A stretch of DNA of 64,000 nucleotides from NCBI GenBank assembly GCA_930367205.1, contig OV884011.1, forward strand, positions 119,161,866 through 119,225,865, written 5' to 3'. Positions within the stretch are counted from its first letter, which is position 1. Every line of letters starts with the position of its first letter. The translations under genes and the position numbers were made by a program. Below the pieces are notes generated by a model. That model was not told the DNA's origin. It saw only the letters and a program-made list of their open reading frames with translations, and ran no database searches. Shown in pieces: positions 1 through 13,900 of the stretch. This stretch comes from Acanthosoma haemorrhoidale. Its lineage: Eukaryota; Arthropoda; Insecta; Hemiptera; Acanthosomatidae.

Positions 1-1170
1 CATGGCAGATTCATAATTCCATGCTCAAAGAATTTCCTGTCTTTACTGGCAAAAATCTCTAAGTGGATTTTTACATCTTCTTCAGAGTTAAAGGTCTCTC
101 CATTCAATGAATTTTGAAGAGACTGAAACAGGTGGAAATCCGAAGGTGCAAGGTCAGGCGAATATGGAGGGTGCGGCAAAACTTCCCAGCCAAGCTCCAG
201 TAACTTCTGCCGTGTCTGCAAAGAAGTGTGCGGTCTGGCATTGTCGTGATGGAAGACAATCCCCTTACGGTTGGCTAGTTCTGGACGCTTCTGGTGGATC
301 GCTGCATTTAATTTGTTCAGCTGGTCACAGTGTGCACATCCAAATTGATGGTCCTGTTCGTGGGAAGATGTTTGTAAAAGACAAATCCCCTCCAATCCCA
401 CTAAATCGAGAGCATAACCTTCTTTGGGTGAAGTCCTGCTTTGGGGGTTGTTTGTGATAATTCGCCGCGCTTCCCCCATGAGCGTTTACGCTCCACATTG
501 TTATATGCGATCTACTTTTTGTCCCTTGTCATCATTCTCTTCAAAAAATGATCATTTTCTTCACGTTTCCGCAATGAATCACCAATGGAAATCCTTTAGG
601 CGAGGTTAGCCTCACTAAGTTTAAGTTGATGGGGAACCCAAACATCGAGCCTGCTCATGTAGCCAAGTTGATGCAGATGGTTTTCAACACTCGATTTGGA
701 TATTTTGAGGATAACTGCGATCTCCCTAGTTGTACAACGAGGATTGGTGTCGACTAATTCCTTCACTTCGTCGCTGTTAATCTCAGTTGGCCGGCCAGAG
801 CGAGGTGTGTCTTGAACCGAAAAGTTTTCCGATCAAAATCTTTAAAACCACTTCTGTCACACACGTTCTGTACCAGCATCCTCTCCGTATACAGCGCATA
901 TCTTCCTGCAAGTTTCCACTGCTTTCTTGCCTTTTTTAAAATAAAAAAGCATGAGGTGTCGATAATGTTCGTTTTGGTTTTCCATTTTCAGGATGATCCT
1001 AAACACACAAAATACAATCAGTCTCGTCGGAATTTCGTGTCAAACTACGTTGAAGTGTCTAGTATCTGACGAGAGCGCACTCACAAGGGACGGACTGAAG
1101 TTAGCTACATATTAGACTGTGTGAAGTTTCGTGACGACAAAAACCGAACGGACTTTTGGGGCAACCTTAT
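1..1170 (-). mobile_element. Degenerate mariner (DD34D-type) transposon, cut by the window start
   Basis: The reverse strand reads as a mariner transposase in broken frames. Going from about 1070 down to 1 it shows the helix-turn-helix segment (GRPTEINSDEV, then ISKSSVENHLHQLGY), the linker WVPHQLKLSE, the block NNVERKRSWGKRGE, the second catalytic Asp in HHDNARPHTS (around 230-260) and the third in YSPDLAPSDFHLF (around 140-185). The remaining C-terminus runs off position 1. Several tryptophan codons have become stops, including the one just after the first catalytic Asp, and the frame slips, so this is a dead copy. The outer end appears to lie near 1168, where the reverse strand begins AGGTTGCCCCAAAAGTCCG beside a TA, as expected of a mariner inverted repeat. 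The other end is outside the window. Confidence 0.85.
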
Positions 1171-1645
1171 ACATGGCCTGTACGTTAGTGGGCAATAACA
1201 GACAGAGAAACCACAGATCTGAATTTATGATCTGCTGAAAAATCCGTGGAATTGGCTGTATGAAAAAACCGTTCATGTATTGCTAATATAATGGTGTAGT
1301 GGTAGAATAGCAAATTTTCATTGCATTTTGTATCTCTGCTAAGTGGCTGAACCAAGCCTTTTCCACACCAAGCATTGCCGGTACCCCATCTGTTGTTGGT
1401 GTTATTATATATATATATTATTATATGGTTCTTTTCATAACCAATCTAGCTTGGTTTAAATATGCTTTAACAGCCTTATATAAATCCTCTCTTATAGTAG
1501 TATCTTCTGAAATATGCAAAATAGTTAGGAGGAGCCACTTTGACAATAATGTTGACCTAACTCCTTTATGGTTGTAGACCACTGAAAAATTATTATTTTC
1601 TGCTGTTATTCAGAATTTTTTGGTCTAGATGTGGATTAATGTAGA
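1171..1645. other. Non-coding stretch between mariner and MITE
   Basis: No exon was recognised here. It contains a short AT microsatellite near 1405-1425. A weak tRNA A-box-like string near 1288 has no convincing B box. It probably lies in an intron or upstream part of the Pep-like gene, because the first visible exon at 1952 begins inside the reading frame. Confidence 0.4.
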
Positions 1646-1910
1646 TATATCTGTACCTCGGAGGGATACAACACTATGTCCATTTTCATAACTTTACAGG
1701 AGAGGAGTTTTAAACTTTTTTTCAACATTGGCACAGCTATTTATTGAGATGTTGAAACAATATTTTACCAGAACATTCTATTTATTGTTATTTACATCTC
1801 AATAAATAGCTGTGCCAATAACACTTTTTGTTGAAAAAAAGTTTAAAACTCCTCTCCTGTAAAGTTATGAAAATGGACATAGTGTTGTATCCCTCCGAGG
1901 TACAGATATA
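1646..1910. mobile_element. Palindromic MITE / foldback element
   Basis: This is a 265-bp inverted repeat. The left arm (1646-1752) is exactly complementary to the right arm (1794-1910), except that the right arm carries 10 extra bases. The loop is 41 bases. The ends begin TATATCTGTACC and close GGTACAGATATA, so TA may be the target duplication, though AT-rich flanks make this uncertain. It has no coding potential. It sits just upstream of the first visible exon of the Pep-like gene on the transcribed strand, so the transcript could fold into a hairpin of more than 100 bp. The superfamily is not recognised. Confidence 0.85.
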
Positions 1911-1951
1911 ATGATTTTATTATTTTTATAACATGTACTTTTTTGGTTTAG

Positions 1952-4900
1952 GAGGTAAGTGATTATGGCTCTCGAGAGTATGTCCGAGGATTATCCCCAG
2001 AACCACCAAGAAAAAGAGCACGTGTAGATACTTCACCTGGTTATATGGTATTTTATTTATTATCATTACTTTCTCTGACAGATAAGTCACTAATATATAA
2101 GTAACTTGGACAACTTCTTCATACTTCTTCTTTTTACATATTGATGACATTTTATCAGTTCCCTATTGGCATATATTAGAATGACATCTTCCTTGAATTT
2201 AGTAATCTCTTACTAACTAAGTAAGTAATTTCTCACTAATTATGAAAAAAAATAATTTCCAACTAAATGAAAGTAATTAAAGTAATGAATTTGAAAATTG
2301 TGAGGCCATTTAACATTAACAAAATATCTATATATTTCTAAGTGGATGTCTCTGTTGATCAAATAGTTTAACTTATCCCTGGTATCATGGTAAATATTTG
2401 TTTAACAGTTGTGATTGTTTTACTGTGAATATTTTTTTAAAGCTGGAAAAAATTAAAATAAAGTGTGTTAGGTTAGGAGAAAAGTGTCAACTTAAAAATG
2501 CCAACCGGTAGAAATTCAAGGCAATGCACCTTGATAAATAAGTGTAAAATATGTTCAGAACAGATTTAGTCTGGTCTTTTATACATATATCTGCATTGAT
2601 GAAAAAAAAATTAATGTACTACCTTCAAAAAATTTATTTGTTTCACAAAATTATATTTGTTGACATTTATTTGAAAAATTATTTTATTAATTTATACAAA
2701 AATATGAAAACAGAAATATAAGAAAACAAATTTTGGGAACTAGGTTAACTCGAGGGAATAAATATTTTAAATTAACCATGCTTCTTTGTATTTAATAATA
2801 TATATTTCCACCTATGGCACAAATTGTCTCCGTTAAATGCTATCTTACTCTCTTAAATGCCTGATTGAACCATTCAACAAAATCAGAAAGGTTAAAGATT
2901 AAGAAAAAAAATGACGTACCCTTAAAGAAAAAGAAAGGGTGTAAAAACATATTTTAACTGATATAGAATAGAAAACACAATAGAAGACAAAATATTATTC
3001 TTTATAAAAAACAGATTAACTCTGTCGGTGGTAGATTAAAAAACACATTTTATCCACTTTATGTGTACAATATGGTAACTTCTGAGTACCAATACTTGAA
3101 TATTATAAAGAAGAAAAACTATTGATTTTATTTTAACACAAATAATATTGAATGGTATGTTAACTTTGTACGTCAGTGTAAACTTTAAAATGAAGGGAAT
3201 GTAATTTTCTGCAGTCAGTAGCTATATTTAAAGTTGTCTCAACTGAAATATTTTAGTTTAATCTATTAATTATATATAATGCTCAGAAGTAAGAAGAATT
3301 ACCTAAGCGAGGTATGTAATAATCCGTGATCTATTAGCTAATCTGCTATAACAATTTTATATGTTATTATACCTAATATTTCAGTTAAAGTGTTTCTTTT
3401 TAGTTGCTTAAAGGGTGTGCTAGACTGTATGTTTTTATAAAACCATATGACTTTTAAAGACTGAAATACTAAAATTGTAAAGAGTAAACATTTTAACAGA
3501 AATGTTAGCTATGTACGGTCATCAGCATTTGGTATTTTAAAAGTGTTACCTTAACCTTGTTAATTTTTTTGCTTTTGATTACCAATTATGTAGTTGTGCA
3601 CTGAAGCCTTGAATGTGAGGGAAGTAAATATAAATTATTTCTAGTTGTCTATTAAAAAGGAAATTTTTTTTTTAACAGTAAAGTTTTAGCTGATGACATT
3701 TTATTATTTTTCGTAGTTGTTATCTATACGTTGTTTTCCTATCTTAGTTTCAGTTGATGTGGTTATTATCCATTGTCCTAACTTATTCAGCTAGTTTCCA
3801 CACAGGATTAATTATAAATTACTGTCTTCTCTGTCTAATTTCCTTTTAACTATAGAACTCAGCACCTTGGAAGAGATGTTCAAACAAATATTTTCCTGAA
3901 AAGCTGTTTAATAGCTCTATTGCAGATTAACAATGATTTGCACGTTTGCAGTGTCCGATACATTCATAAGAAAGTTGATGGTTGCAATTTTCTTCCTATT
4001 AATAATTACGTTCCCCATTGCATTGGATGACATTCAGATTTTCATTAGGAAATATAGATATTTTTCTCTTATAACCACAATGTTTTCATCATGAATAATT
4101 TGTAATTTCCTAATATACAATGCTTTTAGCATAAAAAAAAAGTGTCACTCTTGGCTCTAAATAAAATCTTTATTGAAGTAAAGATAGATTTTAATTTAGG
4201 AAAAAATATTTCTTCCTGGGATATTATGTCCTAAGCCCTTATGTTCTGGTATGTTTCCTTTTGGAAGTTTATTGGTTTTCTTAAGGAAGCTATTTTTATT
4301 CTATTTTTGGGGGGGGGGGGGGTAAAAATGGGTTTCTTTAAAAATTTATATCATTTCCTTCCTTAAAATTGTTTTGAAACATAGATGTTTCTGTTCATAA
4401 AACAGATTTTTTCTTGTAAGATAAACATAATTCACTCGTTATATTGATGTTTTTTCCATTCTAATGAATGTTATTTTTCTTAAAATTTTTATTTCTTTTT
4501 AACATTGACTTTTTTCTGTTAAAATATTCTAAGTTAAAAGGTTTTTTTTCTTTAAAAATAGGTTGTTTTTTTTCTTAAAGCATAATCAATGCTTTCTTAA
4601 AACCTGGTTCATAGATATTTACCTGTAAAAATATTGATTCTATTTATCAAGTTTTTTTTTTCCAAAGATATAATATGCTCTTAACCCTTAGTACTTTTGA
4701 TGAAACATTAATATTTTCCTGGTAAAATACTCATGTTTTTCTCTTGAAATGTTAATACTAGATGTACATATCAAAATTACTAATTATATTTTTTTTTAAT
4801 TTGACTACTGGTAGGAATTGACGGACAATTAACAACAGCTTATTTCCTTTCCTCAATAGGTTTATTTGCACTTTTATTTTGTGGAAGTTATATTTATTAT

Positions 4901-7900
4901 CAACCCTATGCTAGAATGCTTTTTTTTTTTTATAATAAATCAGTTATTTTTTTGTAAGTATGTGAGTGTGTGTGTCAAAGAATTTATGTATTTCTTCCAA
5001 ATTGTGGACCCATACGAGCTTGACTAGAAATAGTTCAAGATTGGTTTGTGCATTCTATGTGGCAAATAAATAGATACCGTTTGAGGTTGATAAGAACTAT
5101 TTTGACAGTAAATGCACATACCACTATTAAAACCGATCAAAATTAAAAAGAGATATATGTAATATATACAACTATATATATATAGATATTTTTTTAAAAG
5201 AAATGTAATATTGGAACATTTGTGTGCAATTCAGGCTACTAGAAGATCGCATGAACGGAGTTTCGCCAGTGATTATTCCTCTGGAAGGAGCTACTACGAT
5301 AAAGGAGGAGCCTCTTCAACAGCAGGGGGGTTTTTAGATAAAGGATACACGAGGGAAGTGAGAGAAAGATCAAGTGAATTTCCATTTAGGAAGCCCACAG
5401 CTTATACATCTCCTAGGGGCGGTGGAGGATATCGTGGTAGATCAAGCCGAGGGATTAGATCTCGTGGCTTTAGGTCAACCTCTTCTTTCCTCAGAAAGAG
5501 GGACTCTTTTGCTATCAGAAAGCGTGCAGCCCTCAGCAGTAGATCTGACTACATTCGCCGACTAAAGCAGTTGAGGCTGAGGAGGTAAACATGAACAAAT
5601 CCTCTATAGTGTCCTGTATATATATAAAGAAAAATAAAAAAAAGAAACAAGAAACAAATTTAAAAATATGTTAAAAATAATATTCACAAAACCACCATGA
5701 TATATAAGTATTCCAATTTAACAATCTGAAAGATTATATTAGATTATGTAAAGTATTTACTGTATTTTTATATCACGTCCAATATGAGAGTTTATAAAGA
5801 AAGAATATAGTCATGAGGTGAAAGAAAAACTTTTATGGCCTATATCGATATAATTAATGTTCAAATTTTATTAATTAATGGATGTTTTTATCAGAGAATT
5901 TATTTCTTGAGGAAATAATAAAATACAGGACACGAATGTAATAATTGCATTGTGTTATAGTGACTATGAAATAATAAGAAAAGTCACTGATAAAAATAGA
6001 AGAAAAAAGTTTGTAAAAAGTATTTTGTGTTGTCAAGAACATGACTTATAAAGAATTAAATGTTAAATATTCTTGAACGAATTTAAAGCTTGAAACCTAG
6101 AAATTATTTTGGATACTTAATGAATAAATTTGAAATTTTTGACATTTCAGTAATGGAATATTTATGAGAGAGTTTGGTTTTTTGAGAAAATAAATAACAG
6201 CTGCATTAAAATAGCTCTTGAGATAATTCTACAGAAGTGTAAAATGAATTATCTGCCCTTCCCTGAACTATTTTCAAGTTCTTTTGTAGTTAGCAGTTTT
6301 TTTTTTCTCGATTTTTTTTAGATGTTTTTCCCCCTAAGCTTTTATTTCAAATTGGTTCTTAGTAGTTTATCTGTTGTTAAAGGCTCTCCTTGTATGCTAT
6401 TTATTTAGGTTTATTTATTTAAGATTTATTTAGAGCTTAAATTATGAGTATTTAACTCAGTTGATTAATTTAGTTTTGAAGAATAAGTTTTTAGTTAATT
6501 TTCTTATGAAATTATGATTTTTATCATAATGATTACAATAGGATACAAGGAAATGCTTTTATATTACTCCTAAGCAGAATATTTGAAAACAGCTCCTATT
6601 AAAATGTCCGTTAATTATGTTTTTGTAATTTTAATTATTATTCGTGACCACTAGCCCACAGAATACTCTCTTTTTAATCGACAATACTTCTGATATAATT
6701 AAAAAATACCCATTGGTTGATTTATAGGGATTATTTCAGTCAAATGCATCTAGCTGAATTATAACTTAGTAGTGATTACAGTAATTTTCACTTATGATTT
6801 ACCATTAATCCAGAGGTAGTCTTGTATTTTTTTTATTGAAATAAACCTTGGATAGAGCTTGTATACGGTTCAAGATTGCCTACTGATACTTCAATAAAAT
6901 AATTAACTATACGGCACATTTGTATAAAAGCTGTTATAAAAAAATAATTTAGTTGTTAAATATTTTGTTTATTTTTCCTGTTTTTATTTGTACTATGCAT
7001 AAATTTGTAGAAGATTACGAGCGGCTAGGAGGACTGACAAAGACAGCGATGAAGATGTTGATGCCACTGAAAAAGTAAGTTTAAAATTATTTAAACTCGT
7101 GCCTCAAAAATTGACATTTCCCTTTTTATCTCACCATAATCTGTTGTTTGCATTTACATAGGACGAAGATGATGAAGAAGTCGAAGATGTAGCAGAAGGT
7201 TCTAGTGCCGAGGAAGAAGAAGTAGAAGAAGAGGAAGATGAAGAAGAGGTTGATAAAGAGGTAGATAAAAATGGGGAAGAAGAAACAAAAGATGAGGCTG
7301 AGGAAGGGAAGGAAGTTAAAGAAGAAAGTGGAAGTGAAGAGAAAAAGGAAGGCGATGAAGCTATTATTGATGGAGCAACTGTTAAAAAGGAAACCAAAGT
7401 TGTCAAAAAGAAAGTTGTGAAAAAAACAAAGAAAGTTAAACCAGAGAAAGAAGAAGCAAAAACAGAGGTAAGTAAATAGTAGCAATAAATGTTTATTTAA
7501 GTAAATACATTGCATAAACCGTCAACATGGAATAATCCATCTGTTGAGTTGGCCATTAACTACAATATATCACTTCTCCTTTTACCAACTTCAGCATGTA
7601 ATCAATATAATATTGATGTATGCACAGAAAAATTAAATTAATCTCCAATAGAACACCTGTACAAAATACAGCTTACATATCAACAAAACTAAATGCAATA
7701 CTCAAAAAACAGTATATCATCAAAAGCATTCTGAAATATCAATAAAGAATCCATAATGTAAATATACTGTTAACTATAATTTCAGTTCACAACCATCAAC
7801 ACTTAAAACTTTTCCAATTAATAACTAATCATTAAATCAATGCCCATCACCTTGTTGTTAATTAAGTTGTCAATAATTACATTGTTATATAATTAAAATT

Positions 7901-10900
7901 CTGGTTTGCTCTGCCCTACAAAGTGGTACCCACAAATAGATACCCTCCTCCCAATGAGCTCTTCTCTGCACTCCAACTTATTAATAAAAACAACAAAACA
8001 AAAACATTTTCTCCTTTGTCCATGAAGCACTGGGCAAGTGTCCTCTATGTCTCTTCCTTCAATTGCACATTGAGCAATACAATTTCTCTTCATTATATTG
8101 TTACATTTTTTATCTTTATTGTTTATATTTTTTATTAATCTCAGATTTTATAAAAGTTCTGTTAATATAAAAAAGAATTCTGCCAAAAGGAAAATTGTTT
8201 AATTACAAACTGATTCATGGATTTAATATACATATAAGTACGTACGTGATAAAATTACAATGTTAAAAACTAAACTTAAAATTTACCTTAACATTAATCG
8301 TGGCCAGTTTTACTAAGTTGCGTCCTTTGGTGAATTCTTCTGGTTCCTTTCTTCTTGGTAGCCGGGCGTGGCTCCCCGAGGCTTGCCTTGTGTCTCCTGC
8401 GACAATCATAACGGACAAACCCCACCTTGTCTCGTGGCCAGGTCAAATTGAACAAGACTGTCTCTCGTCCTTCTCCTACCTTTCCACTGCCTTCTTGATT
8501 TTTTTTCTTTCTTATTATCCAATGCCAGTTGTCTCGTTTTAAAGTTAACAATTCTATTATTAAAAAATTTATATTAAATTCTTGATATTATTTATATGAT
8601 AAATATTAATATTAAATATAACGGCAACAAATAATGTTCATTCCTTCATAGCCATGATCTATGATTCGTTCGCCACCATTTTACGCCTGCTAATTTCGAG
8701 TTTATATCAAGGTAATATCACAAACTCACAGCGTCTAAATATCACAATATATTGCCTAATTTAGATATAAAGTTTCAGTCCTTACTTTAAACATAATTCC
8801 CATCAAGCCAAGATCAGATTCATCATTTAATTGATGTTATTCTTCTAATTTTCTTGAAGTCTAGGCTCTCTCAAATATAAAATGGAATTTGGCTTTTTTG
8901 ATCATTTAAAAAATATCCCCCCCCCCGATTCACTGTATTAGTTTATTGTTTTGAATCTTGCACTACTACTGTCAGGTTGTGGTAGTTCTTCCTCATATTT
9001 ATTAACCAAACAACTAGTTGGTTTGGTCAACATATTTATTTTGATGTGTATTGAATTATATACAATCCTTGGGAATTGAAATGATGAGAAGGATTAAATA
9101 GGTATTCTATTTATGAAATTCGGACAAAGCTTAAGTGTATAACAGGAAAGTGGGTACTTTCTTTTTATATTTTTATATCCATAAATGTTTTTTAATGAAC
9201 AATTGCTACCTGTTCCCCAAAATAAGTAGCAATTCTTCCTCAGAAGGGAAAAAAGTGCGAATTTTAAATATTCATCAATGGATTTGTGTACAAACAAGAC
9301 TATTTGTGGCCTTTATTTTAGTTTTTAAATATAACAGATTTTTCCCCTGGTACATTCAGATTGTTTATCTGATCAATTATGCGAAGTAGGAATTACAAAA
9401 TTTTATAAAATGTAGGCAAAACTTAACTTTAATTTCAAACCTGAGTGAATTTCAAAAATATAACCTGAAAATATTTTTGTGAAAATAAACAAATCCCATA
9501 AACCAAACAGGTCCTGACATTTTTAAAAGTTTTTAGCTCTGAACAAAAAACAAGCAAAATTTCATAAGACATTTTGAGTCTGTGAGTATATTATCTAAAA
9601 AATGAAACCGCAAGTGTCAATTCCAGCCAATTCATCAATAATGAATTTTATTGTGCTTATTATATTTTTTGTTAGTCAATGAAATTACATGTTGTTTTAT
9701 TTATTTATTTTTCACTGACCTTCAAGATTACACAAATGCTATCTATCATATTTCATTATAAATCAAGCTATGTTAAAAAAAAAAAATGTTATAAATTTTC
9801 AATTCAAGGTGAATTGTGACCCCCCCTCCCCCATACTTAACCAGTTACATTTTCTGTATATTATGAGGCATAGCTCAATAAACTGCTGTATAATGTAATC
9901 TATGTTTTTCCAGTTTTCATAATTATTTACTGAATAAAACCAGTTTCAAACATAATCAAGCTTTAGTAAAAAACTGAAAAATGCATATTTAAATAATTAC
10001 AATCTGTTTCAATAATTTTGGAGATTTGAGGTTATATTTAAAAACTGAAGTATTTATTTGTAAATGTATCCACTATCTAATTGTGTATTTATCTATATAA
10101 ACAAAGCTGATATCTCGTCACTAAAAGCAAATTTTACTAGGGGAACCCTTTCAAATGTTTTATATCAATATTTGTTTTTTTGATGTCATAAAATTTACTA
10201 ATTGTTTATGTTAATTTAATAAAAAAAATGAAAATTTATGAATTTTTATAATATCTTTGAAGTTGCTTGTATTTATCATTCAAAGAGTAAAATTTGCTTT
10301 TTGTGATTTCACAGCATATTCAGCTATAAGGTATTGCTCACTGATTAGAAGATATGGTTGAATTAGATTTTTATAATTATAATTGTACTATTGGTTTACT
10401 TAGGAGGTGGATAAAGAAGAGGATAAAGATAAAGATGAAAATGAAGAAGAATCTGAAAAGCCTGTACTTACAGATTTTCTTGGTCAGCCATTCATCAAAC
10501 TAAAATGCCCCCATTGTCATCATCTTTGTGTGACATTTAAGGTAGATTTTTATCAATAGCTTATAATGGTAATTATGTAAATCCCCTGTTTCACATAAAG
10601 GCATAAAATTGTATGTAAAGGTTTCGTTTTGATGATACAAAAAGTACTGTCATCTCCTTGAAACATTAATTTCTTATTATTAAAAAATAAATATGTTTCT
10701 ATCATATTAAGTAGTAGGGTATCAATGATCTTAACATACTTATTTATAATAAGTTATATTATGTTATCAATTATCAGAACTTATTCTTAAGCTTTATTTG
10801 ACATAGAGGCATTGATTATTATGTCTGTGGCAGTCATGAAAAACCTGATAAGTTGAGTTATCTCAAAACAAGTTATGATTTATGTTGTGTAAAATCAGTT

Positions 10901-13900
10901 TATTCTGCTCTGTTGCATGAGCCTAACATCAGAAGTCAATGGCGGAATCGTTCACTAAATTAAGGGAAACACTAGTTAACTCACTGAAGAATTTCCACTG
11001 TGAAGTTAAGGTAGCTTAATTTTGTTTATTTCATTTCAGTCAGCAACTTGATCCGTCTATTTCTTAAGTTAATGTATTGACTTACCTGTTTTTTTACTAC
11101 CGCCACAGATATTTGAAGGAAGCTCTACCGAATGCCTTGACAATATTTGAAGAACTTGATAAAATATAATATAATGTCTATTGCTAGCCTAGCCTGTTTC
11201 AATTCATTTTCCATATTTGCACTTCATTGATTATAATTTCTTTTTTAGGAATACTCAAAACATTTAGATACCCGTAAACATCAGAAGTCAATGGCAGAAT
11301 TGTTCACTAAATTACGGAAAACACTAGTTAACATGCGAATGGAACAGAGAAAGAAACAGAGGCAAATTGATGATGATATGAAGGCTAAGAATATGCATCT
11401 GAAAACTTTCTTCTGTGCTACTTGCAAATTGAATTACCGTTCCTTGAAATCACAGCATCTAAGTTCTTCAGCACACAGGGTATTTTCAATACTATCATGC
11501 AAAGCATTAGCTGACCATAGTAGAATTAATTACATGTATTTAATTTATTTCAGAAAATGAGTGAATTCTTGCTTCCATTTTGTAAAGTTTGTCGCATATG
11601 GTTTAAGTCTGCGTGGTCCTATGAGACACATCTCTGTGAACTCACTCATATCAAGGTATTTATTTTGGTGTTGATTGATAAAGATTATGTTATATCTATT
11701 GATAATTGATTATTTATTAATTCATTTTTTTTTATCAGAGGAAGGCAAGATTAGAAAAATTATCACGGCCTCCAGTAAGCAAGGATGATAGCGATATGCT
11801 TGATCCCAGTAGCTACATGATTCTTGATTCTGTTGGTTCTGGTGACGGTAAGTGTGTGGAATGATTAATTTTTGTTTTTAAAGGTCGTTTTAATAATTGT
11901 TAAATAACTGAATGATACTTCTCAGTGTGACCGTGTAGAATAGAATAGAAAAAAAATTTATTCTAGGACAAAGTTCAGATGACAAATTCAAAAAATCTGG
12001 CAAATAAAAAAGTAAAACAAAAAAAAAATAGTAATCACAATGTAAAACTTCTTATGTCTAGCTCTAGCTATTTACGATTTAAAGGGCTGATTTTTTTTTC
12101 TCTATGGTCGCCGAGGGCACATTAATTTATTTACATTAATGCTTTTCTGACAGTTTATGATAAGGTAAGTTACAAAAAAAGTAGTGTTGCGTCTCGGTTA
12201 GTCTCGCTATTATCTAGTATTTAAGTTGGCTATAGCTAGTCAAATTACTAAATAAATTATATAAGGTAGTTAAGTAGTAAATTATAAATACTTTTTTTTA
12301 CAGACTCTGAAGCAGAAAAATCTGAAGATGAATCGGGTGAAAAGAAAGAAGGCAGTAATGAAAATGAAAAAGATGAAAAATCTGAGAAAGAAAGTTCAGC
12401 AGAGAAGAAGAAGAAAAAGAGGCCAGAAATCAAATTGGGTAAAATATTTGTAAAGATTTAGAAACTTTTTCCGTTAAGGCATTTTTTCCAGTTTTATAGT
12501 CAAAATAATTAATTTGAAAGAATAAATTTAAAATATAATGTATCTTTGAAATATTATAATTAATATTACAACAAACACTTACCTTGTAGCTGATACTTTT
12601 GTTCGAAAAACTTTTTAATTTTTAAAGTTGTTCCTACACAATAGGACTACTTGTTCTATTGGAGAGTGAGACAACTAAAAAAAATAAGGAAAATAATAAT
12701 ATAATATGTATGTATGACTCGAGCATTATTATACTCATCCCTGTCTCTTTTTTAAGTTTTATTTCATTTAGAGCATTATTTTTTAGGAGCTGAATTTTGC
12801 AAAATGGTTGAGGTTTACTATTGTGATTTGTGCAAGCTCTATTTGCCCCGATTAGATGATAAAGATAAAGCTCTAACAATTCATTGTCGTTCGAGAACAC
12901 ATCTTCAGAGATATGTCAGACTTAATAATACTAGAAAAGATGATGCAACATTGAGGCGAAAAGCTGTGAGACTGCATCGGGAGCGACAGAAATTAAAGGA
13001 GACGAATAAGGATAAAGATGAGACACCTAAGGTAACCATTTATTGTCAGATTTTTATTGATTTTGATCATTGTTTCATTAAGGTCTAGATCAGGGCTTGG
13101 CAAGTCTCATTCAGTCGCAGTGATTTATTGACAAACCCATCTTTTCCTGTATTCGTTGATTGTAGTTGACAGAAGTTAAGGAATTCTTTGGATGTTTTAT
13201 GATTCTCATGGGTCATAGGAATGTAAACACACAGTTGAGCAGATGATTTGTTGCTACTTATGTTCAAAGCCAAAGAAAAATATTTGCAACTGAAAAGCTC
13301 ACATCTGCCATGTTGTCAATTTTCTGCATTGCCCTATTTCAAAACAGGGCTTATTTTGTTTACTAGTATAGAAATTGGTTTGTTTTGCTAAGATTTTTAA
13401 GCTGGGCTTATCAATAATTTGCTCTCAATCTCCATATGGTTTCAGTTTTTGTACCAGTATCAAAGAGATTTATAGGAAGCTGTTACAATTGAAGAAAGCT
13501 TTGATATTTGAATAATAGTTGCTGGTCGCATAACAATTGTTTCTTTTTTTCAATGAAATCTCATGAATGAACTAACTGGATACTTGAAATTTAAATCAGA
13601 ATGATTCTTGGTGAATTACCTCCAAATTATATTTTTTAGGCATTGAAACATTACCGCCACCGACTAACACATGTTTACATTGTGTAAAACACATTGTATT
13701 TGATACGTTTACATCCATAAACAGAAACTGTTTTTCCCGATCCCTGATGAACACTCTTGCTTCAATGTTCTTTTTGTAATTATTTATGTTTGCTCATTTC
13801 ACTAGTAAAAGTGCAACAAACGGGGTGAAGAGTTTTTAAAAAAGGTACCAATGGAAACACTAAAATTCTACTTGTGTAGTGTCATTACCCAATGCTATAT

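Noticed and set aside
4309..4322. Run of 14 G as a possible quadruplex or regulatory tract
   Set aside because: A single homopolymer in an intron, prone to sequencing error; no second G tract nearby.
7126..7515. Open reverse-strand frames opposite the acidic Pep exon
   Set aside because: They are the complement of GAA/GAT-rich coding sequence, giving Ser/Phe-rich nonsense. The forward exon is spliced and conserved.
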